This document shows positions 23,116-31,728 of a stretch of 64,000 bases of DNA, in pieces. This DNA comes from Lacrimispora amygdalina. Lineage in GTDB: Bacteria; Bacillota; Clostridia; Lachnospirales; Lachnospiraceae. Position 1 is the first letter of the stretch. Every line of letters begins with the position of its first letter. The notes beneath the pieces are model-generated. The model had not been told where the DNA came from. It saw only the letters and a list, made by a program, of their open reading frames with translations, and made no database searches. Position numbers and translations under genes: made by a program. The DNA lies in assembly GCF_900205965.1 (NCBI RefSeq), contig NZ_OAOF01000001.1:124001-188000 (forward strand), read 5' to 3'.

Positions 23116-24735
23116 CTATGCTTTTTTGCTGTCTGGGTACGCTGTACGGTAACAGATCCGAATGGTCTGAAACTGTTTATCTTTCTGATGGGGATCCTCC
23201 CCGGACTGAAAGATATCGATCCGGTCAATGAACTGGTGCAGCAGATCCAGAGAAGGAATCCTGTTATTTGTTATTTCATTCAGCAAAAGGTCCACATCAT
23301 CTTTAGAATCTTCCCTGTTTTTCCACATAGGAGCATTGATCTTGCTCAGGGCAGCAGTCTCAGCCCGGACCTCACTCTGTTCCTGTTCATATGCTTTAAG
23401 AAGCTTGCAAAAACGCTCCTCCTCCAGAGTTCCATTCACCCGGTCCTCATATAGCGTACCAATGATCCGGTCAATCTCCCGTTCCCGTTTTTTTAAAGCT
23501 GCGGCAGCCCGCAGTTCTTCCGGTTTATTCTTACTTATTCCGTATTCCTCCAGTGCTGTTATAACCTCTCTCTTCTCTTCCTCTGTCACGTGGATAAGGG
23601 CTGTCAGTTCCTGTGAGACAATCTGACAAAGCAGGCAGTAATCCATGTAGTGATTGGTGCATACGCTTTTTCCAAACTGTTTATAACCGCTGCAGACCAG
23701 CTTTCTGTTTCCATTCTGACCTGCTCCGGTTGTAGTCATTGCCCGTTTACAGTCACCGCAATATACCACCCCGGAAAAAACATTGGAAAATCCTGGTGAT
23801 TTAGATATTTTTCGTGAAATACACCGCCTCCCCGCAAGCTGAAACAATTCTCTGGATACGATAGGCTCATGCTTATTTTTTACAACGATCCAGTCCTTCT
23901 TCGGGGTACTTAAAGTAATCTTGCTTTTAAAAGAAAGTTTCGAGGACTTTCCCTGAACCATATCTCCTGTATAAACCGGATTGGATAGTATCTTACAGAT
24001 AGTTCCGGAGGTCCAGCCCTTTTTTCCCTCTTCTGCTTCCGGAAACATTTCATGGCGTTTGAAATGCCGGTAACCGGACGGGGTTTTTATCCCCTTATTA
24101 TTAAGAAGCTTTGCAATACTCCCTGGAGCTTCCCCCATGGATGCCCGTTCAAATATCTCCCGGATAACCGGTGCCGTCACCGGATCAGTCAAAAGGTGGT
24201 TTTTATCGGCGGGATCCTTTCTATATCCGTAAGGGGCAAAATTACCGATAAATGCCCCTGCTTCCATCTTAGTCTTTAATGCACTGCGGATTTTCTTTGA
24301 TGTATCTCTGGCATACATCTCATTGACAATATTCTGAAAAGGAGCCAGGTCATTTCCCGGATTCTGGGAATCGTAGCCGTCATTTACTGCCACGTAGCGA
24401 ACGCCTTTGGCAGGGAAATAGATTTCTGTATATTGCCCTGTGAGTATGTAATCCCTACCAAGCCTGGAAAGATCTCTGGTTATCACAAGATTTACCCGCC
24501 CTGCCTCTATATCGTCAATCAGACGTTTCCATGCGGGACGGTCATACGTAGTCCCGCTGTAGCCGTCATCGGCGTATTCTCCATATATAAAATAGCCATT
24601 CCGTGCGGCATAGGAACGAAGCATGCTCCGCTGGTTATTTATGCTTGCACTCTCCCCCGTTCCGTCATCTTTGGAAAGGCGCATGTAAAGAGCTGCTTTA
24701 TAGTACCCGTTCTCTCCGTTTTTTTCCCCTGTCAT
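23116..24735 (-). CDS. Large serine recombinase, TndX/TnpX type
   Basis: 539 residues. The N-terminal resolvase domain (about 12-155) has catalytic Ser in YMRLSKDDG and Arg in TRDLSRLGRD. A recombinase domain follows (about 175-290), then a zinc-ribbon with CGDCKRAM and a second cysteine pair further on, and a C-terminal coiled-coil. The family integrates and excises elements by a two-base-overlap cut with a phosphoserine link. The gene abuts the element end, and starts in an ATGA overlap with the 51-residue gene upstream. It is most likely the recombinase of the 23099-28039 element rather than of the ICE. Confidence 0.92.
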   Translation of the reverse strand: MTGEKNGENGYYKAALYMRLSKDDGTGESASINNQRSMLRSYAARNGYFIYGEYADDGYSGTTYDRPAWKRLIDDIEAGRVNLVITRDLSRLGRDYILTGQYTEIYFPAKGVRYVAVNDGYDSQNPGNDLAPFQNIVNEMYARDTSKKIRSALKTKMEAGAFIGNFAPYGYRKDPADKNHLLTDPVTAPVIREIFERASMGEAPGSIAKLLNNKGIKTPSGYRHFKRHEMFPEAEEGKKGWTSGTICKILSNPVYTGDMVQGKSSKLSFKSKITLSTPKKDWIVVKNKHEPIVSRELFQLAGRRCISRKISKSPGFSNVFSGVVYCGDCKRAMTTTGAGQNGNRKLVCSGYKQFGKSVCTNHYMDYCLLCQIVSQELTALIHVTEEEKREVITALEEYGISKNKPEELRAAAALKKREREIDRIIGTLYEDRVNGTLEEERFCKLLKAYEQEQSEVRAETAALSKINAPMWKNREDSKDDVDLLLNEITNNRIPSLDLLHQFIDRIDIFQSGEDPHQKDKQFQTIRICYRTAYPDSKKA

Positions 24736-24887
24736 ATCTGACGCCGCTCTGCCTCCAGACGTTTTTTTAACAGGCTAAGAACCAGCGTCTTTACGGATTC
24801 CTCTCCCTGATAGCAGCGCTTAACTAAAACTGCCGTCTGCTTTTCTCCCCATTTTTTTTCATAGGTAATTTCTTTGAACAAATCCAT
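24732..24887 (-). CDS. Small protein coupled to the serine recombinase
   Basis: 51 residues from ATG 24887 with a strong SD (CAGGAGGTGAGAATC). Its stop overlaps the recombinase start by four bases. It is charged and helical (LSLLKKRLEAERRQ). A recombination directionality or accessory factor is a reasonable guess because of the coupling. The 9-mer GGTTTGTAC lies 34 bases upstream of its start, and the same 9-mer lies at a similar distance ahead of the small minus-strand gene in the neighbouring mini-element. Confidence 0.65.
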   Translation of the reverse strand: MDLFKEITYEKKWGEKQTAVLVKRCYQGEESVKTLVLSLLKKRLEAERRQI

Positions 24888-24957
24888 GATTCTCACCTCC
24901 TGAAAAATCTTATTCAAAAGGGTTTGTACCATATACACAAGTTAATCCAGTAGTTAA

Positions 24958-25013
24958 AAGAAAGAACAAGACTGAAACCGCCAATGTATGGCCCTCTCAA
25001 TCCTGTTCTTTTC
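24958..25013 (-). terminator. Terminator after VanW-family gene
   Basis: On the minus strand AAAGAACAGGATTG pairs with CAGTCTTGTTCTTT (two G-U pairs) and is followed by TTTAAC. Confidence 0.7.
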
Positions 25014-25022
25014 AATGACTTA

Positions 25023-26525
25023 TTATGGCTTACCTGGTCCTGTAACACCTGGACCTATCTCCTCTGCCTCATGGGTCTCACCCTGATCTTTTGCCGGAAC
25101 CGGGCTGCTCTCTGTTTCTTCCGGCGTTTCCGGCACTGTTTCTTCCGGCTTTAAGGTAGTGTTTCTCTGAATGACTTCCGGCTTGCTTTTATAACTGCTG
25201 TTATGAAGAGGCTCTTCTTTTATTACAGTGCCTCCCTTTTCCAGTATACGGTAGCTTTTATAATATCCGCCCAGTGTTCCTTTATTCACCACCTTTTCTG
25301 TTCCATAAGGCAGTGCTGTATTTTCCTCATAGGTAACCGGAAGGGGATCAGCATCTCTGAGCTTTTCTGAACGAATGACCACCTTCACTCCATTCTCCAG
25401 AACCGGTATACCAACAATAGAAATCTTTAATGTAGTTCCCTCTAAGGAAGCCCTTAAAACAACGGAAGCATTTCCCGTATTGACAAATTTCAGATCCGGA
25501 CCAGCATAACCATCAAAGCTTACCATGGCATCCTGTCCCTTTTCCACATAGGAAGGGGCGAAGCTGTGGGAATTGCGTTCCGTGGTTTTAAACCCGCTTT
25601 CAATAATGGCATGATAAAGCGTGGTGGAAACCTGGCATACGCCGCCTCCCGGCTCCTCAATCAGTACGCCATTCCGATATGCGCCTGCCGGCCGGTATCC
25701 CTTCTCTTTGGTACGGTTTCCAGTGGTATTATTAAAGGAAAATTCCTCGCCAGGCTTTAAGATCATACCATTGATTGCCTGTACTGCAAGGCTGATATTC
25801 TGATTACGGTTCTTATTCGAGGTGGTCTTTGTGGTAAACGTTCCTATAACCTTATACTGCTCCTTTGCCTGCGCCTGGGTTCTCTCCGGTACCTGATGGG
25901 TAAATTCTGCTGTTATCTCAGCCTGAAAGTTTTCAGCTTCTGCAGCATCCATAAGCTGTGAGACCAGCTTCTCCTGGTTTAACACTCTTGCGTTCTGCTC
26001 TTTTGTATAACTGTAAACCCCTGTTTTGGGATCAAAGGCTTCCACTTCTGAATTAACTCCGTCTTTGTTCCAGCGCTTTGCCAGGACTTCTGCCTGCTTT
26101 TCAAAAGCTTCTTTTATTAACGGATAATCAAGCTGGTAATCCTGAGGCTGGTCAGCCGGAGTTTCGTTCAGCTTTTTAAGGACCTCCTTTAGCTGTCCGC
26201 TTATCACATCATCAATCACAACCGCTTCTGTTCCGTCTGTGACAGTCATTCCCCACTGGAACTGTTCCTCTATGGTGTCTTTTGCTTCTTTCACAGTCAA
26301 TCCGGATAGATTTGTCTTTCCCAGTCTGGCTGAAACCAGTGCTTTGTCCAAATCCTTATCTTTTGTTTCTGCGACGATTTCTCTGCTGTCAGAATCTTTG
26401 CTTTTTTTACTGTTTGCAAAACTATATAATATACCAATTGTCAACAGGGCAGCTAAAAGCAATGATCCATAAGCTATCTTTCTATTTCTTCTCTGACGTA
26501 TTCTTCTGGCCCTGTTTTTATCCAT
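25023..26525 (-). CDS. VanW-family secreted or membrane-anchored protein
   Basis: 500 residues. A positively charged start and one membrane helix (about 15-37) precede a peptidoglycan-binding-4-like region (about 60-215). The VanW domain follows (about 225-370), with the family strings GEEFSFNNTTGNR and GGGVCQVSTTLYHA. A Thr/Glu/Pro-rich tail ends it. The VanW function is not firmly known; it is associated with cell-envelope loci, including some vancomycin-resistance clusters. It follows the CcdA-TlpA gene by four bases, so the two are one operon carried by the element. Confidence 0.88.
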   Translation of the reverse strand: MDKNRARRIRQRRNRKIAYGSLLLAALLTIGILYSFANSKKSKDSDSREIVAETKDKDLDKALVSARLGKTNLSGLTVKEAKDTIEEQFQWGMTVTDGTEAVVIDDVISGQLKEVLKKLNETPADQPQDYQLDYPLIKEAFEKQAEVLAKRWNKDGVNSEVEAFDPKTGVYSYTKEQNARVLNQEKLVSQLMDAAEAENFQAEITAEFTHQVPERTQAQAKEQYKVIGTFTTKTTSNKNRNQNISLAVQAINGMILKPGEEFSFNNTTGNRTKEKGYRPAGAYRNGVLIEEPGGGVCQVSTTLYHAIIESGFKTTERNSHSFAPSYVEKGQDAMVSFDGYAGPDLKFVNTGNASVVLRASLEGTTLKISIVGIPVLENGVKVVIRSEKLRDADPLPVTYEENTALPYGTEKVVNKGTLGGYYKSYRILEKGGTVIKEEPLHNSSYKSKPEVIQRNTTLKPEETVPETPEETESSPVPAKDQGETHEAEEIGPGVTGPGKP

Positions 26526-26529
26526 AATA

Positions 26530-27861
26530 TCAGTTTCGTTCTCCTTTCATTGTCTGCTCAATAATACTTTTCATCGTGTCTTCTGATAACTGCCCGCTTG
26601 CATAGCCGAATACATTACCATCCCGGTCAATCATAAATGTGGTTGGATAGGAATAAATCCCATAAGCCGAGAATAACTCTGCGTCTGTATCCATAAGCAC
26701 CGGATAAGTATAACCATTCTCCTTTAAGAAGTTTTTTATTCCCTCTTCATCCTTTTCGTCCCCATAATTGGGAGCGGCTACTCCCAGAACAATCAGTGCA
26801 TCGTCCCCTTCTGTATCGTAGGTTTCGTATAGTTTCTGAATATCCGGCATTTCTGCCCTGCAGGGCGGACACCAGGTCGCCCAAAAATTTAAAAATATCG
26901 TTTTCCCTTTATAATCAGAAAGGGAATGTGTCTTGCCAAACTGATCGGTCAGAGTGAAATCGATTGCTGGAAGAAGAGAGTCTTCTTCTCCGCTTTCGGC
27001 TTCATCTGATTGTGATTCATCAGTTGTCTCTTCTGCTGCCGTGGATTCCTGAACCTCTTTTGTAACAGGTTCCTCTGTTGACGGTTCTGTCTCTTCTTCC
27101 GATTCCTGTGACTCCTGGGTAAACGGTGACTTTACCGTAGAAAGATATCCGGTAACAGAATTCATCTTCCCGGTAAACATGAGTAATCCCAGGAGTACCA
27201 TCAAAACTCCGCCGGCCTTAACTGCATTTTTGGCAATATTACGGTGTTTCTTAAAGAATTCAAGAACGGAAGTAGTGAAGAATCCCACCGCCAAAAACGG
27301 AAGAATAAATCCCAGTGTATATACTCCGATCAGCATGAATCCCAGTGTCTTGGTGGAAGCAGATGCAGCCATGATGAGTACGCTTGCCAGCGCAGGCCCC
27401 ACGCAGGGGGTCCATGCAAAACTGAAGGTAAATCCCATAAGGAGAGCTGTAAACGGTGACATGGCGAGCTTGTCAAAAGAAAATGACAGCCTCCGCTCTT
27501 TCGCCAGTAACGAGGAACTGCCTAAGAACCCCAGCTGGTATAATCCAAACAATATAACAAGAATTCCGCCCAGTCTGGCAAATAAAAGCTGATTGGATCT
27601 GAAAAAGCTTCCCAGAGCTGAGACACCGATTCCCAGCAGGAAAAAAGTAAAACTGATTCCAATTACGAAACAAACGGTATGAATCATGACTTTGCTGCGC
27701 TTATAATAGATCCGCCCATCCTCACCTGTTACACCGGTTCCTCCTGACAGATAACCAATATACAGAGGAATTAAGGGCAGTACACAGGGGGAAAAGAAAC
27801 TTAAAATTCCCTGTAAAAATACGGTTAAAACCGGAACACTCATATCAATCGAAAATCCCAA
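26530..27861 (-). CDS. CcdA-TlpA fusion: thiol-disulfide transmembrane transporter plus thioredoxin
   Basis: About 443 residues. A CcdA/DsbD-type six-helix domain (about 5-235, with PCVLPLIPLY and TPCVGPALAS cysteines) is joined by an acidic Glu/Ser/Thr linker to an outer thioredoxin domain with WATWCPPC near residue 330. It would move electrons from cytosolic thioredoxin across the membrane and reduce outer substrates. The start TTG 27861 was chosen because AGGAGGT lies seven bases upstream; the ATG at 27891 has no SD. It is element cargo, preceded by a consensus promoter with palindromic operator. Confidence 0.88.
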   Translation of the reverse strand: MGFSIDMSVPVLTVFLQGILSFFSPCVLPLIPLYIGYLSGGTGVTGEDGRIYYKRSKVMIHTVCFVIGISFTFFLLGIGVSALGSFFRSNQLLFARLGGILVILFGLYQLGFLGSSSLLAKERRLSFSFDKLAMSPFTALLMGFTFSFAWTPCVGPALASVLIMAASASTKTLGFMLIGVYTLGFILPFLAVGFFTTSVLEFFKKHRNIAKNAVKAGGVLMVLLGLLMFTGKMNSVTGYLSTVKSPFTQESQESEEETEPSTEEPVTKEVQESTAAEETTDESQSDEAESGEEDSLLPAIDFTLTDQFGKTHSLSDYKGKTIFLNFWATWCPPCRAEMPDIQKLYETYDTEGDDALIVLGVAAPNYGDEKDEEGIKNFLKENGYTYPVLMDTDAELFSAYGIYSYPTTFMIDRDGNVFGYASGQLSEDTMKSIIEQTMKGERN

Positions 27862-27946
27862 TAGTCTACCTCCTGTAGTCGTTACATTCACTGCTCTGCT
27901 ATTTACAGTTAGCGGGTGTATTTCTGTACTATTTTTGATTACAGTT

Positions 27947-27985
27947 TATAGTTGTAACTATATCATTCAGAGTAAAAAGTGTCAA
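27947..27985 (-). promoter_or_regulatory. Consensus promoter with palindromic operator for CcdA-TlpA
   Basis: On the minus strand TTGACA (27985-27980), a 17-base spacer, then TATAGT (27962-27957). The -10 is part of a perfect palindrome TATAGTT-AC-AACTATA (27947-27962), a probable repressor site. It does not match the BlaI-type operators of the ICE. No regulator is encoded in this element. Confidence 0.75.
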
Positions 27986-28033
27986 GATAGTAATCCAGTA
28001 TTTAACTATGAAAAAAGCATAGATTTCTTCTGT

Positions 28034-29190
28034 CACATGGTTAATGCCTGCTTTCCGCATGCAGAACACCGTTTAAAGCAGCGGTCTAAATTAAATGCAA
28101 CTCTTGGCAGATATCCAAAATCTTCCAGAAGGGTAAACAGTGGGAAAAAGATCGCCATGGGAGGCAGCATAACCGATATTACCCATGCCAGAACCCGGTA
28201 CGCACCATTAATGAAAAGTCCGGATACGAAAGCAGGAATACCTGCTGCGTCTGCAGCAATGGTCAGGCGGTCCTCCACTGCAAACAGTACTTTGCTTATC
28301 AGCTGGGACGGATAATTGGCACCTGTGATTGTCAGCCAGAAAACACCCAGGAGAACCAGAAACATAATTGGAAATCCTGTGGCCCTGCTGGTAAAGAGGC
28401 GGTCCAGTTTCCGGTCTTTCCCGTTATAGGTTTTATTTTCAAAAACCACTACACCCTTACATAACTCCTCTGCTTTCCGGATGAACACAGCTGCCATATC
28501 ATCACTGACCATCTCCTGACTGATTCCCTCTTCATTCCATTCGTTCCATATCTGGGTAAGACAGTCCTCTACCTCTTTTGAGTCTGCCAGATGCTTTAAA
28601 TATTTTCTTACTGCACCCATCAGATTTTCGTTGGCATCTAAGAGTCTGGCACAGAGCCAGCGCACCTTTGTTTTCCCATCTGAGCCTTTTTCCACTGCAG
28701 GAGCAAGCCTCTCAATCGCGTCTTCAATATAGGAGGGATACTGTATGGGTACGGGTCTCTCATAACCGTTTTCCCGTTCTTGCATGCAGCGCTTTAACCC
28801 CTGATAAATCTGATTCAGTCCCTTTTTACTTCTTGCGGTTGTTCCTACGACGGGAGCATGGAGCCGCTCGCCCAAAAGCTCCAGATTCAGGGAAATCCGT
28901 TTCTTCTTTGCTTCATCCAACAAATTAACACAGATTACCACACTGTCTGCCGCTTCCATGATCTGGAGCACAAGATTTAAATTCCGTTCCAGGCAGGTGG
29001 CATCGCAGACCGTTACCACTGCATCCGGATTTTCAAAACAGATAAAATCCCTGGCCACTTCCTCTTCTGTTGAATGAGCCATAAGAGAATAGCAGCCTGG
29101 AATATCTACCATTACATAGCCCTGGCTGCCGTCCTTGCACCAGCCCTGTGCATTGGCAACTGTTTTACCCGGCCAGTTTCCGGTGGGCTG
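28034..29190 (-). pseudogene. feoB: feoB fragment 2 (G-domain remainder to first gate region)
   Basis: About 385 codons open from TGNWPGKTV (G2/switch I) through VDIPGCYSL (the G3 DxxG region), the NeoB helical region and membrane helices, to AFNLDRCFKRCSACGKQALTM, where a stop follows immediately in element sequence. Both ends are insertion junctions: CCGGTGGGCTG at 29180-29190 and CACATG at 28034-28039. There is no internal frameshift, so the fragment would still be functional if rejoined. An internal ATG (29112) could make a truncated peptide of no evident use. Confidence 0.92.
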
Positions 29191-29484
29191 ATGTAATTAC
29201 CCATAAAAACTGCCAGGCTGCAGTTATCCGGCTTTCAGCCGTAGTTGAAATACATGATTGTGATGGAATCTTGATCAAAATGTGAAAAGTTTGTGAATTT
29301 AATCTTAATTTTAATTAAATTCTATTTTCTTAATACAACTTAATTTTTTTTAAGAAATAAATAACAAAAACTCCATTGATTTTATTCAATTTCAGTGCTA
29401 AACTGAGTTCTGACTTCAGGGACATAGGACAACCGGAAGCCATACAACCAAAATACCTATGCAGTCTCAAGGAGGAAAATAATT
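29191..29484. other. AT-rich non-coding left end of the mini-element
   Basis: Contains the element terminal repeat, then very AT-rich sequence (for example TTAATCTTAATTTTAATTAAATT near 29300) that may supply the promoter for the lipoprotein gene. No gene is supported. Confidence 0.5.
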
Positions 29485-29832
29485 ATGAAGTTAACAACAA
29501 AGAAACTGTTACTGACGGGTGTTGCAGTATTGACAATGGCAGCCATTTCCGCTTGCGGAAATACCAAGAGTTCTGAAACAACTGCTGCTACAAAAGCAGA
29601 AGTGACAACCGAAGCTGCTACAAAACCGGCAGAAACAAAAAAAGAAGTAAAAGAAAGTTCCTTAGCAGAAACCAAAAAAGACGAAACTAAGAAAGATGAA
29701 ACCAAGAAAGACGAAACCCAAAAAGAGGAAACTTCAGTCGGAGAATCCAAAACTGACAGCAAAGTAAAGGCAGATTCCCCAGCTGTAAAAGACAGTAAAC
29801 CTGCTGCTGAAGCTGAAACAAAGAAAAACTAA
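29485..29832 (+). CDS. Small charged lipoprotein with KKDET repeats
   Basis: 115 residues with SD AAGGAGG. A lipoprotein signal peptide ends in the lipobox ISAC at Cys24. The mature part is almost only Lys, Glu, Thr, Ala, Asp and Ser, with tandem KKDET units near residues 68-83. It is probably disordered and surface-tethered. No enzyme domain is present. It is the only non-recombination cargo of the mini-element, so a role in element fitness or simply in the envelope is unknown. Confidence 0.78.
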   Translation: MKLTTKKLLLTGVAVLTMAAISACGNTKSSETTAATKAEVTTEAATKPAETKKEVKESSLAETKKDETKKDETKKDETQKEETSVGESKTDSKVKADSPAVKDSKPAAEAETKKN

Positions 29833-29862
29833 TTAATAAGATACCTACATAGCACATCATAA

Positions 29863-29887
29863 GGCAGATCAGGTCACCTGATCTGCC
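29863..29887. terminator. Palindromic hairpin between lipoprotein and small gene
   Basis: GGCAGATCAGG and CCTGATCTGCC form an 11-bp perfect stem with a 3-base loop. It overlaps the 3' end of the convergent 55-codon gene. There is no clear U-tract, so termination is moderate-confidence. Confidence 0.6.
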
Positions 29888-30036
29888 ATTCCAGTTTTCT
29901 TATCTTTCTCTTCATACTTTTCCTCCACACTTTTTAAAGTAATTTCCACCCCCTCTTTTTCTCCGATAATTCTTGCCAAAGCCTCAAATACCAGGACCGG
30001 ATCCGCCTGATTCACTGTTATGATAGTATCCTGCAC
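29869..30036 (-). CDS. Small protein divergent from the mini-element recombinase
   Basis: 55 residues from a GTG start with a very strong SD (AAAGGGGGGCGG). It begins MQDTIITVNQADPV and continues as a charged helical region. It lies divergently, 109 bases from the recombinase start, a common layout for a directionality factor or regulator. No family was recognised. The 9-mer GGTTTGTAC (30074-30082) sits 38 bases upstream of its start, as in the 4.9 kb element. Confidence 0.65.
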   Translation of the reverse strand: MQDTIITVNQADPVLVFEALARIIGEKEGVEITLKSVEEKYEEKDKKTGMADQVT

Positions 30037-30145
30037 CTTACCGCCCCCCTTTCTTGTAATATGTATGTACTACGGTTTGTACTTCTTTCCCTTAGAGGTT
30101 TTAATTTCCAATTACAGGGAGTAGATTATACCAGGAGATGATGCT

Positions 30146-31543
30146 ATGAAGCGTACTCAGGAATCAGAAAAGCTGCTGCGTGTAGCGGTTTATATCCGGG
30201 TATCATCCGATGAGCAGGCAGAGCGGGGAGATTCCATCCGGGATCAAAAAGAACGGGGTCTGCATTATATAGAAGAACATCATAATATGATATTGCATGA
30301 TATTTATCTGGATGACGGTGTTTCCGGGCAAAAAATTGACCGAGATGATTTTACAAGGCTGATGAATCATGTAAAAGAGGGATTTGTGGATCTTATTATC
30401 TTTACTAAGCTGGACCGCTGGTTCCGCAGCCTCCGCCATTATTTAAATACACAGGCAATTCTTGAAAAACATCATGCAGCATGGACAGCCATTGACCAGC
30501 CTTACTTTGACACCTCCACCCCTTACGGCCGGGCATTTGTAGCACAGTCTATGACCTTTGCAGAACTGGAGGCACAAAACGACGGTCTGCGTGTGACTGA
30601 CGTCTTTCGGACAAAGGTTGCTCATGGGGAAGTCATAACCGGCAAATTCCCCAGAGGCTATCAGATCCAGGATAAGCATCTTGTACTGTCAGAGGAAGCT
30701 CCTGCCATATACGATACCCTTATGTATTTTTTAAAACATCAATCTATGAACAAGGCTGTTGAATATTTAAAAGAAACATATGGTATTATCATGACGCTGC
30801 AGAATTTTAAACAGTCTCTCCTCAGAAACGAGAAAATCACCGGACGCTACAGAGATAATGACTCTTATTGTCCCCGTTTGATTTCAGATAAAGACTTTTG
30901 TGAGATACAGCGTATTCTTGATTATAATACCAATATAAAATCCAGCCAGAAATACCCCTATATTTTCACAGGTCTTCTGATCTGTGGTGAGTGCGGCCGG
31001 AAAATGGGAGGATGTCAGATCAATACAGCCTCAAAGCGTAAGGATGGTACTGTAATCCGTTATAAGTACCCGGCCTATGAATGCAAACAACACCGTGCTT
31101 ATAAAACCTGTGGCAATGGCGGACAAATCAGAGAAGTCCGGATTGAGGAATGCCTTTTAAAAAAACTCCGGGAACAATTGGGTTCTTACACTGCGGACTT
31201 TGAAACAAAAGGCAGAAAAACAGTTGATAACCGGTTTAAAAAGAACCAGCTTCGCAGGAAAATCAGCCGGTTAAAAGATTTGTATTTAAATGAAGCCATT
31301 ACATTAGAAGAATATAAAACAGACAGGGCAGAGTTCGAGGCTGAATTGGAGAAAATCCCTGACATAGAACCGCCATCTGAGTATCCGGCTGCTTCGAACT
31401 GTATGGCTAATACAGATTTTGAAAGCATGTACCGGCACCTCGACAACCAGCAGAAGCGTCTCTTCTGGAGGTCGGTTATCAGGGAAATACGGTTAAGCGG
31501 GCGCACCGGCCAGCACCGGGAGTATACGGTTATTTTTCTGTGA
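30146..31543 (+). CDS. Large serine recombinase of the mini-element
   Basis: 465 residues with SD CAGGAGATG. The N-terminal resolvase domain (about 10-155) has catalytic Ser in YIRVSSDEQ and Arg in TKLDRWFRS. A recombinase domain (about 165-265), zinc-ribbon CGECGRKMGG with a later Cys pair, and a coiled-coil with DUF4368-like tail follow. The lineage differs from the TndX-like protein at 23116. The gene ends 25 bases from the right att repeat. By family it should both integrate and, with a partner factor, excise the element from feoB. Confidence 0.92.
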   Translation: MKRTQESEKLLRVAVYIRVSSDEQAERGDSIRDQKERGLHYIEEHHNMILHDIYLDDGVSGQKIDRDDFTRLMNHVKEGFVDLIIFTKLDRWFRSLRHYLNTQAILEKHHAAWTAIDQPYFDTSTPYGRAFVAQSMTFAELEAQNDGLRVTDVFRTKVAHGEVITGKFPRGYQIQDKHLVLSEEAPAIYDTLMYFLKHQSMNKAVEYLKETYGIIMTLQNFKQSLLRNEKITGRYRDNDSYCPRLISDKDFCEIQRILDYNTNIKSSQKYPYIFTGLLICGECGRKMGGCQINTASKRKDGTVIRYKYPAYECKQHRAYKTCGNGGQIREVRIEECLLKKLREQLGSYTADFETKGRKTVDNRFKKNQLRRKISRLKDLYLNEAITLEEYKTDRAEFEAELEKIPDIEPPSEYPAASNCMANTDFESMYRHLDNQQKRLFWRSVIREIRLSGRTGQHREYTVIFL

Positions 31544-31563
31544 TTTTTTTACCCCTAAACGCA

Positions 31564-31728
31564 TTAGCCGGTGTGCTGGTTCATACCGGTCAGCTGGTTA
31601 AACACAGTACTTTTCCCAACATTGGGATTACCAGCAAGAGCAATTACCAGATCATTTTCCTCACGCTTTTTTATCTCCAGCCCACAGTCCACTGATTTGA
31701 TACCCATGGATTCTCTGCTTAGTCCCAT
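31564..31728 (-). pseudogene. feoB: feoB fragment 1 (start and P-loop)
   Basis: Begins at ATG 31728, overlapping the feoA stop (ATGGGACTAA). It encodes 54 residues ending in the FeoB G1 motif GNPNVGKST and [10 protein letters not shown], then meets a stop just inside the mini-element. It is the native N-terminus of the ferrous-iron transporter. All upstream coupling to feoA is intact, so the only damage is the insertion. Confidence 0.93.

Larger units (their letters stand above)
23099..28039. mobile_element. 4.9 kb serine-recombinase element inserted in feoB
   Basis: It is bounded by direct repeats CACATG at 23099-23104 and 28034-28039. Just inside, the two ends are near-perfect inverted repeats: ACAGAAAAAATCTATGCTTTT at the left and ACAGAAGAAATCTATGCTTTT at the right (read inward). 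All four genes are on the minus strand: CcdA-TlpA fusion, VanW-family protein, 51-residue protein and a TndX/TnpX-like recombinase whose stop is 12 bases from the end repeat. Removing the element rejoins FeoB as [11 protein letters not shown] in frame. Confidence 0.88.
29180..31578. mobile_element. 2.4 kb serine-recombinase mini-element inserted in feoB
   Basis: It is bounded by direct repeats CCGGTGGGCTG (29180-29190) and CCGGTGTGCTG (31568-31578), 10 of 11 identical. The termini just inside are imperfect inverted repeats with the pattern GGCTRATG-N3-TTA-N4-TAAAAA. The content is a lipoprotein gene, a 55-residue minus-strand gene and a serine recombinase that stops 25 bases from the right repeat. 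Removing it joins FeoB NQHTG to NWPGKTV, restoring the conserved switch I sequence in frame. Confidence 0.9.

Noticed and set aside
24960..29900. CRISPR array or phage region
   Set aside because: No regularly spaced identical repeats or phage structural genes; the content is explained by the two serine-recombinase elements and feoB fragments.
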